In this document: one piece after another, positions 46,353 to 54,636 of the stretch
How the letters are laid out: every line of letters starts with the position of its first letter
How positions within the stretch are numbered: position 1 is the first letter of the stretch
Source of the DNA: Streptomyces dangxiongensis
Lineage (GTDB): Bacteria; Actinomycetota; Actinomycetes; Streptomycetales; Streptomycetaceae
Length of the DNA stretch: 64,000 bases
Direction of reading: 5' to 3'
NCBI RefSeq assembly: GCF_003675325.1
Contig: NZ_CP033073.1
Location: 1,984,001-2,048,000, forward strand
Notes under the pieces: generated by a model
Database searches by the model: none
Told to the model about the DNA's origin: nothing
Seen by the model: the letters and a program-made list of their open reading frames with translations, nothing else
Position numbers and translations under genes: made by a program

Positions 46353-47187
46353 GCGGTGGCTTCTTCTGCGCTCGGTGCGCCTCGGACGCGCTGGGCGGCC
46401 GAGGGGCCGCCCCGGGGGACAGGGAGGGTGCGGCGGCAGGACCCGTCCAGGCGTTCCGCCACTCAGGTGAACGGGAGGGAACTCGTGCGGGTCACGGCTC
46501 GGCTGGAAGAAGCCGACCGAATGGCGGCGTGAGCGGGGGGAGAAGGCGGGCGTTCCTGCGGTCCTCGCCGTGCCCCACCGGCGGGGGGCGGGACGGGGCC
46601 GGGGGCAGAGCCGGCGCGGTCTGTGGTACCCGGCCGAACCGGACGGCCAGGTAGGCCAGGACCGCGAAGAGGACCGGGAGCGTGCCACCGCCGCCACGGC
46701 ACCACACGGACGGCACCGGATGCCCGCGGGGGGCCTGTCCCGAAACCTCTGGGCATCCGCTGCGCGGCGTGAACATCGCCGGGCGCCGGTCAGACCGCGT
46801 GGACACGGTCGGACGCCCGATGACGCTACCGCTGGACGCCCGTGACACTGGCGGGACATCCCTGGACAACAGTCGTACGGTGCCGACACGGCCGGGTGCT
46901 TGAGGGCACCTTCGGGCGTCGCCGTGCCCATCCCCGCCCGCGGACGTGTTGCGCCTCGTGCGAACACCGGCGGAGAGCCGTTGCGATGCGGGGGCGCCAT
47001 CTCGTCGGATGGAGTTGCCGCCGCACCGCTGCGCCCCTGTGGCGCTCGCCGGACACCGCCGTTCCTCCCGGGCGTGGGCTCGTCACCACGGGCCGGCCGC
47101 GTGCGGCGTCTTCCCCGTTCCCTGCCGGCGCGGCCACGCCTCTCCTACCGGAGTCGCGTACCGGGCCGCCCCCGTACCGGCCGGTGT
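46353..47187. other. 835-base region between debranching-type gene and DUF4192 gene
   Basis: Mostly without convincing coding signal; the long open frames here look like shadows. One short minus-strand frame with biased third positions and a single hydrophobic helix is listed separately. The promoter of the debranching-type gene must lie here. Confidence 0.4.
46492..46707 (-). CDS. Possible small single-helix membrane protein
   Basis: A 71-codon frame from GTG 46707. It has one hydrophobic segment (LPVLFAVLAYLAVRFG) and a proline-rich tail, and its codons carry G or C in the third position almost throughout, as in real Streptomyces genes. The ribosome-binding site is weak and the homology is unknown to me. 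Confidence 0.3.
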   Translation of the reverse strand: MWCRGGGGTLPVLFAVLAYLAVRFGRVPQTAPALPPAPSRPPPVGHGEDRRNARLLPPLTPPFGRLLPAEP

Positions 47188-48768
47188 TCATCCGTCGACC
47201 TCGGGCTCGGGGCGCCCGCTTTCCGACGGGCTCCCACTGGTCGCGGCGTCACCAGTGCCCGCTGCCCGCGTGCGTGTGGCGCTCGGGGTGCGGGTGCCGG
47301 GCCGAGTGGGTCCGGGAGCGAACGAACGGGGACGGGAGCCGACCGGCCGGCGTCGGCCAGCGGTGCCCCCTGTTGCGTGACGGCTGTCCTCACCGGACGC
47401 GGATCGAGCGCGACGCCGGCGGTGCGTACCTGCCCGAGGGCTGGGTGCGGCCTCTTCGGCGTCCGCCGGTGCGCTCGCCGCGAGCCGGGGCGCCGGGGTC
47501 TGCGAAGGCTCGGTGGGAGCGGTGGGCGACGCAGGGGCCGCTTGCTCCGTGGTCTCCGCCGGGTCCGCTTCCGCCTCCGTCGATGTGCGTCCCCGGCTCT
47601 CCGCGCGCAGGCAGCGGCGGATCGACTCGGGGTCGAGTCCTTCGTTGCAGGCCTGGTGCAGCAGGCGGGCGAAGAGGTAGTCGGGGTCGGCTCCCAGTGC
47701 CATGGCCAGCGCCTCCCGCGCCTCCAGTTCGTCGCCCGTCGACCAGGCGACCCAGCCGGCGAGGGTCAGGGGAGCGGCGGCGTGCTCGCCATAGGGCCCG
47801 ACGCAGCGGCGGGCCAGTGCGCGCCAGAGCCGGAGAGCCGGACCGGCCTCCTCCCCCTCCATCCAGGCGGCGGCCTGGTCCCGGGTCGTGCGGTCCTGGA
47901 GCCCGAGGATCAGCATCGCCGCCTCGTCGTCTCCCAGAAGGTCGTCGTCGCGCACGTCCGCCGGATGCGTGCCCGAGACCGGCGCCGCCGCGGCGTAGCG
48001 GCGGATGATCCGCTCGGCGAGGTCCAAGGTCTCCTGCGCGACGACCGGGCGGGTCGTCTCGTCCAGGATCCGGGGCACCAGGGTCATGCCGGCCGTGTCC
48101 AGGGCGATCTCCTGCTCCAGCGCCGCGGTGGTCTCCCAGGGCTGCAGCCGGACGTGCAACTCCCTGAGGGTGCCGCGCACCTGGAGGCCGGCGTAGGTGG
48201 CCGCGGCGGCCAGCACGGAGGTGCCGGGCAGGCCCATCGGTGAGCCGTCCTCGGGGCAGCAGTCCTCGACCGCGCAGCAGTACGACCAGAAGCGGCCGTC
48301 CGAGATGCACAGTGCCTCGATGACCGGCACGTCGAGGCTGCCGCACTCGGTGCGCAGCAGATGGGCCAGCCGGCCGAGTCGTCGTTTCACGTCCCGGCCG
48401 GACTCTCCGGGGCCGGGCTCCTGGCAGACGTAGGCCACCATGCGCTCGGGCCGGGCGCCGCGCCGCTCGCTGCCGGTGACCAACCCGCGGGCCAGCTGCC
48501 GTGCGGCGGCCTCCCAGTCCTCCTCGTGTCCGGGGATGCCGAGCCGGGCCCGGCCGCCGAACCTGCCCCGGCCCGCGTGATCGTGCAGGGCGACCAGCAC
48601 CATGCTGTCCTCCGGGCGGTACCCCAGCAGGTAGGGCAGGGCGTCGGCCAGCTCCGCCGGGGTGCGCAGAGTGACCTGCGCGGTCTGGTCGGCCGGCCCG
48701 GTGAACGGTTCCTGACGCGGGATTCCGCTGTTTTCGAAGGGTCCGGTCGTTTCGCTGTGATTCGTCAT
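47188..48768 (-). CDS. DUF4192 domain protein
   Basis: A 526-residue actinobacterial protein of unknown function. The DUF4192 domain spans about residues 30-370 (VTLRTPAELADALPYLLGYR, PEDSMVLVALHD, LCISDGRFWSYCC, TLAGWVAWSTGDELEAREAL, LARRCVG). The last 110 residues are Ala/Thr/Pro/Arg-rich and likely disordered. It is divergent from the RecQ-fusion gene across 141 bases. No catalytic site is evident. Confidence 0.88.
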   Translation of the reverse strand: MTNHSETTGPFENSGIPRQEPFTGPADQTAQVTLRTPAELADALPYLLGYRPEDSMVLVALHDHAGRGRFGGRARLGIPGHEEDWEAAARQLARGLVTGSERRGARPERMVAYVCQEPGPGESGRDVKRRLGRLAHLLRTECGSLDVPVIEALCISDGRFWSYCCAVEDCCPEDGSPMGLPGTSVLAAAATYAGLQVRGTLRELHVRLQPWETTAALEQEIALDTAGMTLVPRILDETTRPVVAQETLDLAERIIRRYAAAAPVSGTHPADVRDDDLLGDDEAAMLILGLQDRTTRDQAAAWMEGEEAGPALRLWRALARRCVGPYGEHAAAPLTLAGWVAWSTGDELEAREALAMALGADPDYLFARLLHQACNEGLDPESIRRCLRAESRGRTSTEAEADPAETTEQAAPASPTAPTEPSQTPAPRLAASAPADAEEAAPSPRAGTHRRRRARSASGEDSRHATGGTAGRRRPVGSRPRSFAPGPTRPGTRTPSATRTRAAGTGDAATSGSPSESGRPEPEVDG

Positions 48769-48909
48769 GCGCCGACGATCTCGCGGTTTCTGAGATTCCG
48801 CTTGAGCCTGTGGATAAGTCGAATCAGGGACACGACAAGATCACTGTCGTTGTCCACAGTCTCGGCCGGGGCCGCCCGTTTGTCGGTCCCGTCCTGTTGT
48901 ATGGGACGC

Positions 48910-51075
48910 ATGGAGCACACGAGCAACGCGGATCTCCGGGCAGAGGCGGACGCCGTCCTCGCCCGGCTCGTCGGGAATGCCTCGGGCGCCGCCCGGCTGC
49001 GCGAGGACCAGTGGCGGGCGATCGAGGCGCTGGTCGCCGACAAGCGCCGGGCCCTGGTCGTGCAGCGCACGGGATGGGGCAAGTCCGCGGTGTACTTCGT
49101 GGCCACCTCACTGCTGCGGGCCAGAGGAAGCGGGCCCACGGTGATCGTCTCGCCCCTGCTCGCGCTCATGCGCAACCAGGTGGAGGCCGCGGCCCGGGCC
49201 GGCATCCACGCCCGGACCATCAACTCCGCCAACACCGAGGAGTGGGAGGACGTCCAGGCCGAGATCGCGGCCGGTGGCGTCGATGTGTTGCTCGTCTCGC
49301 CGGAGCGGTTGAACAACCCGGACTTCCGTGACCAGGTCCTGCCCAAGCTGTCCGCGGCCACCGGCCTGCTGGTCGTGGACGAGGCCCACTGCATCTCCGA
49401 CTGGGGTCACGACTTCCGCCCCGACTACCGCCGCCTGCGCACCATGCTCGGCGACCTCCCGCCCGGCGTCCCCGTGCTGGCCACCACGGCCACGGCCAAC
49501 GCGCGGGTGACCGCGGACGTCGCCGAGCAGCTCGGCACGGGCGGTGCGTCGGACGCGCTGGTGCTGCGCGGCCCCCTCGATCGGGAGAGCCTGCGCCTGG
49601 CCGTGCTGCCGCTCCCGGACGCCGCGCACCGGATGGCCTGGCTCGCCGACCATCTCGACGAGCTGCCGGGCTCCGGCATCATCTACACGCTCACCGTCGC
49701 CGCGGCCGAGGAGGTCACCGCCTTCCTGCGACAGCGCGGGCACACTGTCGCCTCCTACACGGGCAAGACGGAGAACGCCGACCGGCAGCAGGCCGAGGAC
49801 GACCTGCTGGCCAACCGCGTCAAGGCCCTGGTCGCCACGTCTGCGCTCGGCATGGGCTTCGACAAGCCCGATCTCGGTTTCGTCGTCCATCTCGGCTCGC
49901 CCTCCTCCCCCATCGCCTACTACCAGCAGGTCGGCCGAGCCGGCCGCGGTGTGGAGAACGCGGAGGTCCTGCTGCTCCCGGGCAAGGAGGATGAGGCGAT
50001 CTGGGAGTACTTCGCCTCGCTGGCCTTCCCCTCCGAGGAACTGGTCCGGCGCACCCTGGACGTCCTCGGCCGGGCCGGGGGACCCCTGTCGCTGCCCGCC
50101 CTGGAACCCCTGGTCGAGCTGCGCCGCTCACGCCTGGAGACCATGCTCAAAGTGCTCGACGTGGACGGGGCGGTGCACCGGGTCAAGGGCGGCTGGATCG
50201 CCACCGGACAGCCATGGTCGTACGACTCCGAGCGCTACGCGTGGGTGGCCCGGCAGCGCGCGGCCGAGCAGCAGGCGATGCGTGAGTACGCGGCCACCAC
50301 CGAGTGCCGGATGGAGTTCCTTCAGCGCCAGTTGGACGACGAGGGCGCCAAACCCTGTGGCCGCTGCGACAACTGCGCGGGACCGCGCTTCACCGCCGGC
50401 CTGTCCACGACGGCCCTGGACGCCGCACGGAGCGACCTGGGCCGTGCCGGAGTGGAGGTGGAGCCCCGCCGGATGTGGCCGACCGGGCTCCCGGCCATCG
50501 GCATCAACCTCAAGGGGCGCATCCCGGCCGGTGAGCAGGCCTCGCCGGGGCGGGCCCTGGGACGTCTGTCGGACATCGGCTGGGGCAACCGGCTGCGTCC
50601 GCTGTTCGCGCCCCAGACCCCGGACGCCGATGTCCCGGACGACGTGGCGCGAGCCGTGGTCGACGTGCTGGCCGACTGGGCCAGAGGGCCCGGCGGCTGG
50701 GCCTCCGGTGCGCCCGATGCCCTGCCCCGGCCGGTGGGCGTGGTCACCGTCGCCTCGCGCAGCCGGCCGCGGCTGGTCCACTCGCTGGGCGTACGGATCG
50801 CGGAGATCGGCCGGCTCCCCCTGCTCGGCGCGGTGGAGTACGACGGGGGCGTGACCCGGATGCCGCGCAGCAACAGTGCCCAGCGATTGAAGGTGCTCGA
50901 CGGGGCGTTGACGGTGCCGCCCACCCTCGTGTCGGCACTCGCCGAGGCTCACGGCCCGGTGCTGCTGATCGACGACTTCACGGAGACGGGCTGGACCATG
51001 GCGGTCGCGGCGCGCCTGCTCAGGAAGTCCGGTGCGCAGGGGGTGCTGCCGCTCGTCCTCGCCGTCCAGGGCTGA
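48910..51075 (+). CDS. RecQ-family DNA helicase fused to a phosphoribosyltransferase-like domain
   Basis: A 721-residue protein. Helicase motifs: I RTGWGKSAVYF, Ia SPLLALMRNQVEAA, II VVDEAHCISDWGHDFRPDYR, III ATTATAN, V SALGMGFDKPDLGFVVHLG, VI YYQQVGRAGRG. A RecQ zinc module follows (CRMEFL...CGRCDNC). Instead of an HRDC domain the C-terminus (about 590-721) has RPRLVHSLGVRIAEIG and LLIDDFTETGWTMAVAARLL, the PRPP-binding loop pattern of type I phosphoribosyltransferases. ATG 48910 is used; in-frame ATG 48901 is possible. Role: probably DNA repair, with a nucleotide-linked function of the extra domain unknown. Confidence 0.9.
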   Translation: MEHTSNADLRAEADAVLARLVGNASGAARLREDQWRAIEALVADKRRALVVQRTGWGKSAVYFVATSLLRARGSGPTVIVSPLLALMRNQVEAAARAGIHARTINSANTEEWEDVQAEIAAGGVDVLLVSPERLNNPDFRDQVLPKLSAATGLLVVDEAHCISDWGHDFRPDYRRLRTMLGDLPPGVPVLATTATANARVTADVAEQLGTGGASDALVLRGPLDRESLRLAVLPLPDAAHRMAWLADHLDELPGSGIIYTLTVAAAEEVTAFLRQRGHTVASYTGKTENADRQQAEDDLLANRVKALVATSALGMGFDKPDLGFVVHLGSPSSPIAYYQQVGRAGRGVENAEVLLLPGKEDEAIWEYFASLAFPSEELVRRTLDVLGRAGGPLSLPALEPLVELRRSRLETMLKVLDVDGAVHRVKGGWIATGQPWSYDSERYAWVARQRAAEQQAMREYAATTECRMEFLQRQLDDEGAKPCGRCDNCAGPRFTAGLSTTALDAARSDLGRAGVEVEPRRMWPTGLPAIGINLKGRIPAGEQASPGRALGRLSDIGWGNRLRPLFAPQTPDADVPDDVARAVVDVLADWARGPGGWASGAPDALPRPVGVVTVASRSRPRLVHSLGVRIAEIGRLPLLGAVEYDGGVTRMPRSNSAQRLKVLDGALTVPPTLVSALAEAHGPVLLIDDFTETGWTMAVAARLLRKSGAQGVLPLVLAVQG

Positions 51076-51343
51076 CCACCCGGCCGCCCGCCGCAGGCCG
51101 GCCGGTCGGAGGTGGGCGCCTCAGGCGTCGACGGTCTCGCCTTTGGGTAGGGATATAAGCCACGCACCAGCAGATAACAGTCGGTGGTCCCAATTGCTCG
51201 TTGCCGCATCCAAGTTCGACAGGAAGAATTGAGGTCCGCTCCCCGCACGGCTCGTCCGTGATCAGGCTGGGCTCCCCTGCGGTGCGCGCTCCCCTTGAAT
51301 CCGACCTCGCCCGCAGTATGGGCGCGTAGCCGAAGGGAGGAAC

Positions 51344-51955
51344 GTGACCTTCGGATTCGCCTCGTCCTCGGCGGCCTCTTTGTCGACGTCCGCTTCCGCC
51401 AGCCGCCTGCTCGAGCCGGCGGAGTGGGCCGCCGCAGGAATTCCTCTGCTGCGCAACCCCCGTGAGGTCGTCAGCGGGCTGCATGCCCGCCATCACCCGA
51501 AGCCGTCCACGGCGATCGTGGCGGTTCTCGATCCGGACGAGCGGTTGCGTGCCAGCGCCTCGTTCACGCGTCGTCCGGCCCCGGCCGACGGCTGGATGTT
51601 CCGCAACGCCCTGCTCGCCCAACTGCGCCGGGTGATCCCGCACGACCTGCGCCGCCGCACTCCCGTACGTACGGCCGTGCTCCTCTACTGCCGTGAGGGG
51701 GACGGGCGTTGGACGGAGGAGGACGGCGCGTGGATGTGGGGGCTGCGCGATGCCTGCACACTGCACGGGCTGCGCTGCGGGGCGTACATCACGCTGACAC
51801 AGGACGGCTGGCATGTGCTCGGCGAGGGACGTGGCGGGCGCCACCCTCACGCGCACTCGGCACCGGAACCCTTCGCGACATCGGAGGCCCCGCCGCTCGT
51901 GCCACGCACCGGCGGACCCGTGTCCGAGGTTCTGCGCCGCGCCGCGGCCCGCTGA
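51344..51955 (+). CDS. Conserved hypothetical protein
   Basis: A 203-residue protein starting at GTG 51344 with GGGAGG 4 bases upstream. The middle part (TAIVAVLDPDERLRASASF, FRNALLAQLRRVIPHDLRRR, TAVLLYCREGDGRWTEEDG, YITLTQDGWHVLG) has alternating strands and helices, like the RadC/JAB-type or nuclease-accessory proteins found in Streptomyces, but no motif is decisive. It follows the RecQ-fusion gene by 268 bases and has its own promoter region. Confidence 0.7.
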   Translation: MTFGFASSSAASLSTSASASRLLEPAEWAAAGIPLLRNPREVVSGLHARHHPKPSTAIVAVLDPDERLRASASFTRRPAPADGWMFRNALLAQLRRVIPHDLRRRTPVRTAVLLYCREGDGRWTEEDGAWMWGLRDACTLHGLRCGAYITLTQDGWHVLGEGRGGRHPHAHSAPEPFATSEAPPLVPRTGGPVSEVLRRAAAR

Positions 51956-52342
51956 ACGGCGCTAGTCCGGGCGGGACTTCGGCGGTGCTACGGCCGGCGG
52001 TGACCGACGGGCACTGCCAGCGGGAAGACCCGCCGGTGGCGGCGTGCGGACGAGGCCGGCGAGCGGCGCCGTGAGACAAGGCCCGACCACCGGCCCCGAC
52101 CACCACTGGCAACCGGGCGCGGATCGTCCTGGGTCGGCCATGGAGCCGGGGCCACACACCGCCACGGCGACTTGATCAGCCGGCCGGCACGGCAGTTCGG
52201 TCCACCCCTACGGTTTCCCGGAGAGCCGCCCGGCGAGGGGTTCGGCCGTCGCCCGTCACCGGGTATGCCGAAAGCCGCACCGTGCGGATCCCGCCGGAGC
52301 GGCTCCTCCGGCACCTCGGTTCCCCGCGGTGCCGGACGCGAC
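51956..52342. other. 387-base region between convergent genes
   Basis: No coding signal. It contains a hairpin near 52308-52335 next to the stop of the leftward gene. Confidence 0.4.
52308..52335 (-). terminator. Hairpin terminator after the UvrD_C-like gene
   Basis: CCGGCACC (52308-52315) pairs with GGTGCCGG (52328-52335), 8 bases after the stop at 52343. Confidence 0.65.
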
Positions 52343-52975
52343 TCAGACGCCGGCGCCCAGCACCGAGTTGATCGTCTGCGGGTCGCCGCAGACGATCAGC
52401 AGGGCACCGGCCCGCGAATGGGCGAGCGGCAGGGCGGAGCCAGCGGCGGGGCCGGGACCTCCGTTGACGGCCACGACGACCACCGGACGGGTCGCGGCAC
52501 GGGAGGCGACGGCGGCGTCCGCGTAGAAGACGTCGTCGCCGGCATCGTGCTGCGCCCAGTAGGACGCTTCGCCGAAGGACAGCTCGTGCTCGGCCCACGG
52601 GTGCTGGGCACCGGTGGTGACCACGAGCACGTCACCGGGGGCGCGGCCCGAGTCCAGGAGCAGGTCCACCGCCTCGTCGGCGGCGTCGAGCGCACCCTCG
52701 GGCGAAGCCGGGATCAGCTTAATCTGCGGGTCGGCCGCAGCGGCGGCGGGAACGGCCGGACCGGACGGGACCGGCTTGGCCGGAGTCATGTCACGCGGCG
52801 TGCGCTGCACCGGCGGCGTGGGCCGCAGAGGGCCGGGACGACCGGGGCGGGACGGAGCCGCGGGACGGGGGCCGGGTACGGGGCGGGGGGTCGGCGCGGT
52901 ACGGCCACTGGCCGGAGTGGCGCGGGGACCCTGGGCACTCTCGTGAATCTGAGGCTCCTCGGGAATGAGAGGCAT
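52343..52975 (-). CDS. Hypothetical protein with proline-rich N-terminus and helicase C-terminal-like fold
   Basis: A 210-residue protein. Residues about 10-80 are Pro/Arg/Ala-rich. The rest (GDVLVVTTGAQHPWAEHELS, AATRPVVVVAVNGG, LPLAHSRAGALLIVCGDPQT) resembles the end of the UvrD_C_2 helicase domain, where the SRA...L.V.GD pattern is typical, but no ATPase motifs are present. ATG 52975 is chosen; ATG 52996 is in frame, but the intervening codons (TTT, AAA, AAT) are atypical for this genome. Function unknown. Confidence 0.7.
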   Translation of the reverse strand: MPLIPEEPQIHESAQGPRATPASGRTAPTPRPVPGPRPAAPSRPGRPGPLRPTPPVQRTPRDMTPAKPVPSGPAVPAAAAADPQIKLIPASPEGALDAADEAVDLLLDSGRAPGDVLVVTTGAQHPWAEHELSFGEASYWAQHDAGDDVFYADAAVASRAATRPVVVVAVNGGPGPAAGSALPLAHSRAGALLIVCGDPQTINSVLGAGV

Positions 52976-53043
52976 GAGCTGATTTTTATCAAACATTCGT
53001 GGGGCGCGGATGACCGGGTGGCACATCAGTGCCAGCGGAACCG

Positions 53044-53745
53044 TCAGAAATCGAAGCCGAGCTGACCCTCGATTTCCGGAACGCCTCCGTCCGCCCAGCT
53101 ACGGACCTTCTTGAGGTGCCGCCACTGAGGCAACGCATCAAGATACGCCCATGACAAACGGTGGTGCGGGGTGGGCCCCCGCTCCGCCAGTGCGGCCTTG
53201 TGCACGGGCGACGGATACCCGGCGTTGTCCGCGAATCCGAAGTCTGCATGGTCGACGGCCAGTTCGGCCATCATTTTGTCGCGCTGAACCTTGGCGATCA
53301 CCGACGCGGCCGCGACGGCCACGCACGACCGGTCCCCCTTGATCACCGTGCGGACCTTCCAGGGAGCGCCGAGGTAGTCGTGCTTCCCGTCGAGGATGAC
53401 GGCGTCGGGACGGACCGGCAGAGCGTCCAGGGCGCGGACCGCGGCGAGCCGCAGCGCGGCCGTCATCCCCAGGTCGTCGATCTCCTCGGGGGAAGCATGC
53501 CCCAGCGCATAGGCGGTCACCCATGTCCGGAGGATCTCCGCGAGTTGCGTACGTCGCCTGATCGTCAGCAGCTTGGAGTCGGTCAGCCCCTCGGGCGGCC
53601 GACGGAGACCGGTGATCGCCGCGCAGACGGTGACGGGCCCGGCCCAGGCGCCGCGTCCCACCTCGTCGACACCGGCAATGACCTTCGCTCCGGTCGTGGC
53701 GCGCAGGGAGCGCTCGACGGTGTGTGTAGGTGGTTCGTACGGCAT
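53044..53745 (-). CDS. rnhB: Ribonuclease HII
   Basis: A 233-residue enzyme that removes ribonucleotides and RNA primers from DNA. The catalytic carboxylates are in [16 protein letters not shown] (DE pair), [11 protein letters not shown] and the downstream aspartate of the YALDHADFGF-like segment [27 protein letters not shown] and [13 protein letters not shown] are family motifs. It is convergent with nothing nearby and is followed by an unrelated gene 68 bases downstream. Confidence 0.95.
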   Translation of the reverse strand: MPYEPPTHTVERSLRATTGAKVIAGVDEVGRGAWAGPVTVCAAITGLRRPPEGLTDSKLLTIRRRTQLAEILRTWVTAYALGHASPEEIDDLGMTAALRLAAVRALDALPVRPDAVILDGKHDYLGAPWKVRTVIKGDRSCVAVAAASVIAKVQRDKMMAELAVDHADFGFADNAGYPSPVHKAALAERGPTPHHRLSWAYLDALPQWRHLKKVRSWADGGVPEIEGQLGFDF

Positions 53746-53827
53746 GGCGCCCTTAGCGTACGCCGCCGGGATCGCCGCGCGACACCCCAGTCCGCCCGTC
53801 GCGCGCGGTGACCGCCGAGGCGGGAGA

Positions 53828-54451
53828 TCAGACTCCCTGGGGGCGCAGCAGCGGAAGCATCAACTGGTCGACCATCTCCCCGAGATCCTGATCACTCCAT
53901 TCGCTTGCGCACATCTTTGACCGATACATCATCATGGCCGGGATGGCATCGAAGACGTATCCGTTGGCCGCGTCGGAGCGAACCTCTCCTCGCTCTATGC
54001 CACGAGTGATGACCGCACAGAGGAGCTTGACGGTCGGCTCCACCACGCTCCCCACGATCACCCCCTCGAAGCGCTCCGCTTGCAGTTGATCGCATTCGTG
54101 AATGACCGAACGGATTGCGACCCCGGGGCGCGAGAACATGATCTGCCGTACCTGCCGACACAGCGTGAGCAGGTCCTCGCGGATGCTTCCGAGGTCGGGG
54201 GCCTCCTCCAGCCGGGGCAGCCCGGCCACCAGCGCGTCGGCGACCAGATCCTCCTTGGACGGCCAGCGGCGGTAGACCGCGGCCTTGCCCGTCTGGGCCT
54301 CGGCCGCGACTCCCTCCATGGTCAGCCCCTTCCAGCCGACCGTGCTCAGCTGCTCCAGTGCGGCGTCGAGGATCGCGCGCTCCAGCACCGCGCCGCGCCG
54401 ACGAGGGGAAGCCGTGCGATCGGGCGCGGCCGTCCAGCGCGAGGTAGCCAT
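53828..54451 (-). CDS. TetR-family repressor
   Basis: A 207-residue regulator. The N-terminal HTH (residues about 18-70) has [20 protein letters not shown] and [20 protein letters not shown]; the C-terminal TetR_C domain forms the ligand pocket. ATG 54451 has GGAGA upstream. It is divergent from a 14-helix MFS exporter, and two identical-type 20-base palindromes lie between them, so it most likely represses both genes and is released by a drug-like ligand. Confidence 0.92.
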   Translation of the reverse strand: MATSRWTAAPDRTASPRRRGAVLERAILDAALEQLSTVGWKGLTMEGVAAEAQTGKAAVYRRWPSKEDLVADALVAGLPRLEEAPDLGSIREDLLTLCRQVRQIMFSRPGVAIRSVIHECDQLQAERFEGVIVGSVVEPTVKLLCAVITRGIERGEVRSDAANGYVFDAIPAMMMYRSKMCASEWSDQDLGEMVDQLMLPLLRPQGV

Positions 54452-54545
54452 CTGTATTTCTCCAGCATGCAAAGGGAAGCGGGGATTCCGGGAGCGGCGG
54501 GTGCGCGTCACGGCAATGGGGGACGCGAGACGCGGCACGCCATTA

Positions 54546-54565
54546 AGTGAACGCTTGCGTTCACT
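54546..54565. promoter_or_regulatory. TetR operator 1
   Basis: AGTGAACGC-TT-GCGTTCACT, arms of 9 bases perfectly inverted. It shares its arms with operator 2, centred 48 bases away. Confidence 0.9.
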
Positions 54566-54593
54566 GTTGGGGACTCACTACCGTGGGCGCGAC

Positions 54594-54613
54594 AGTGAAC
54601 GCGAGCGTTCACT
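54594..54613. promoter_or_regulatory. TetR operator 2
   Basis: AGTGAACGC-GA-GCGTTCACT, same arms as operator 1. It ends 23 bases before the MFS exporter GTG, so a bound repressor would block that promoter. Confidence 0.9.
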
Positions 54614-54636
54614 AACGCCTTGATGGGGGACCCATA

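Noticed and set aside
46353..47000. Upstream extension of the debranching-type gene to 47000
   Set aside because: The extra 216 codons are Arg/Pro/Cys-rich without third-position bias; the natural start is ATG 46352.
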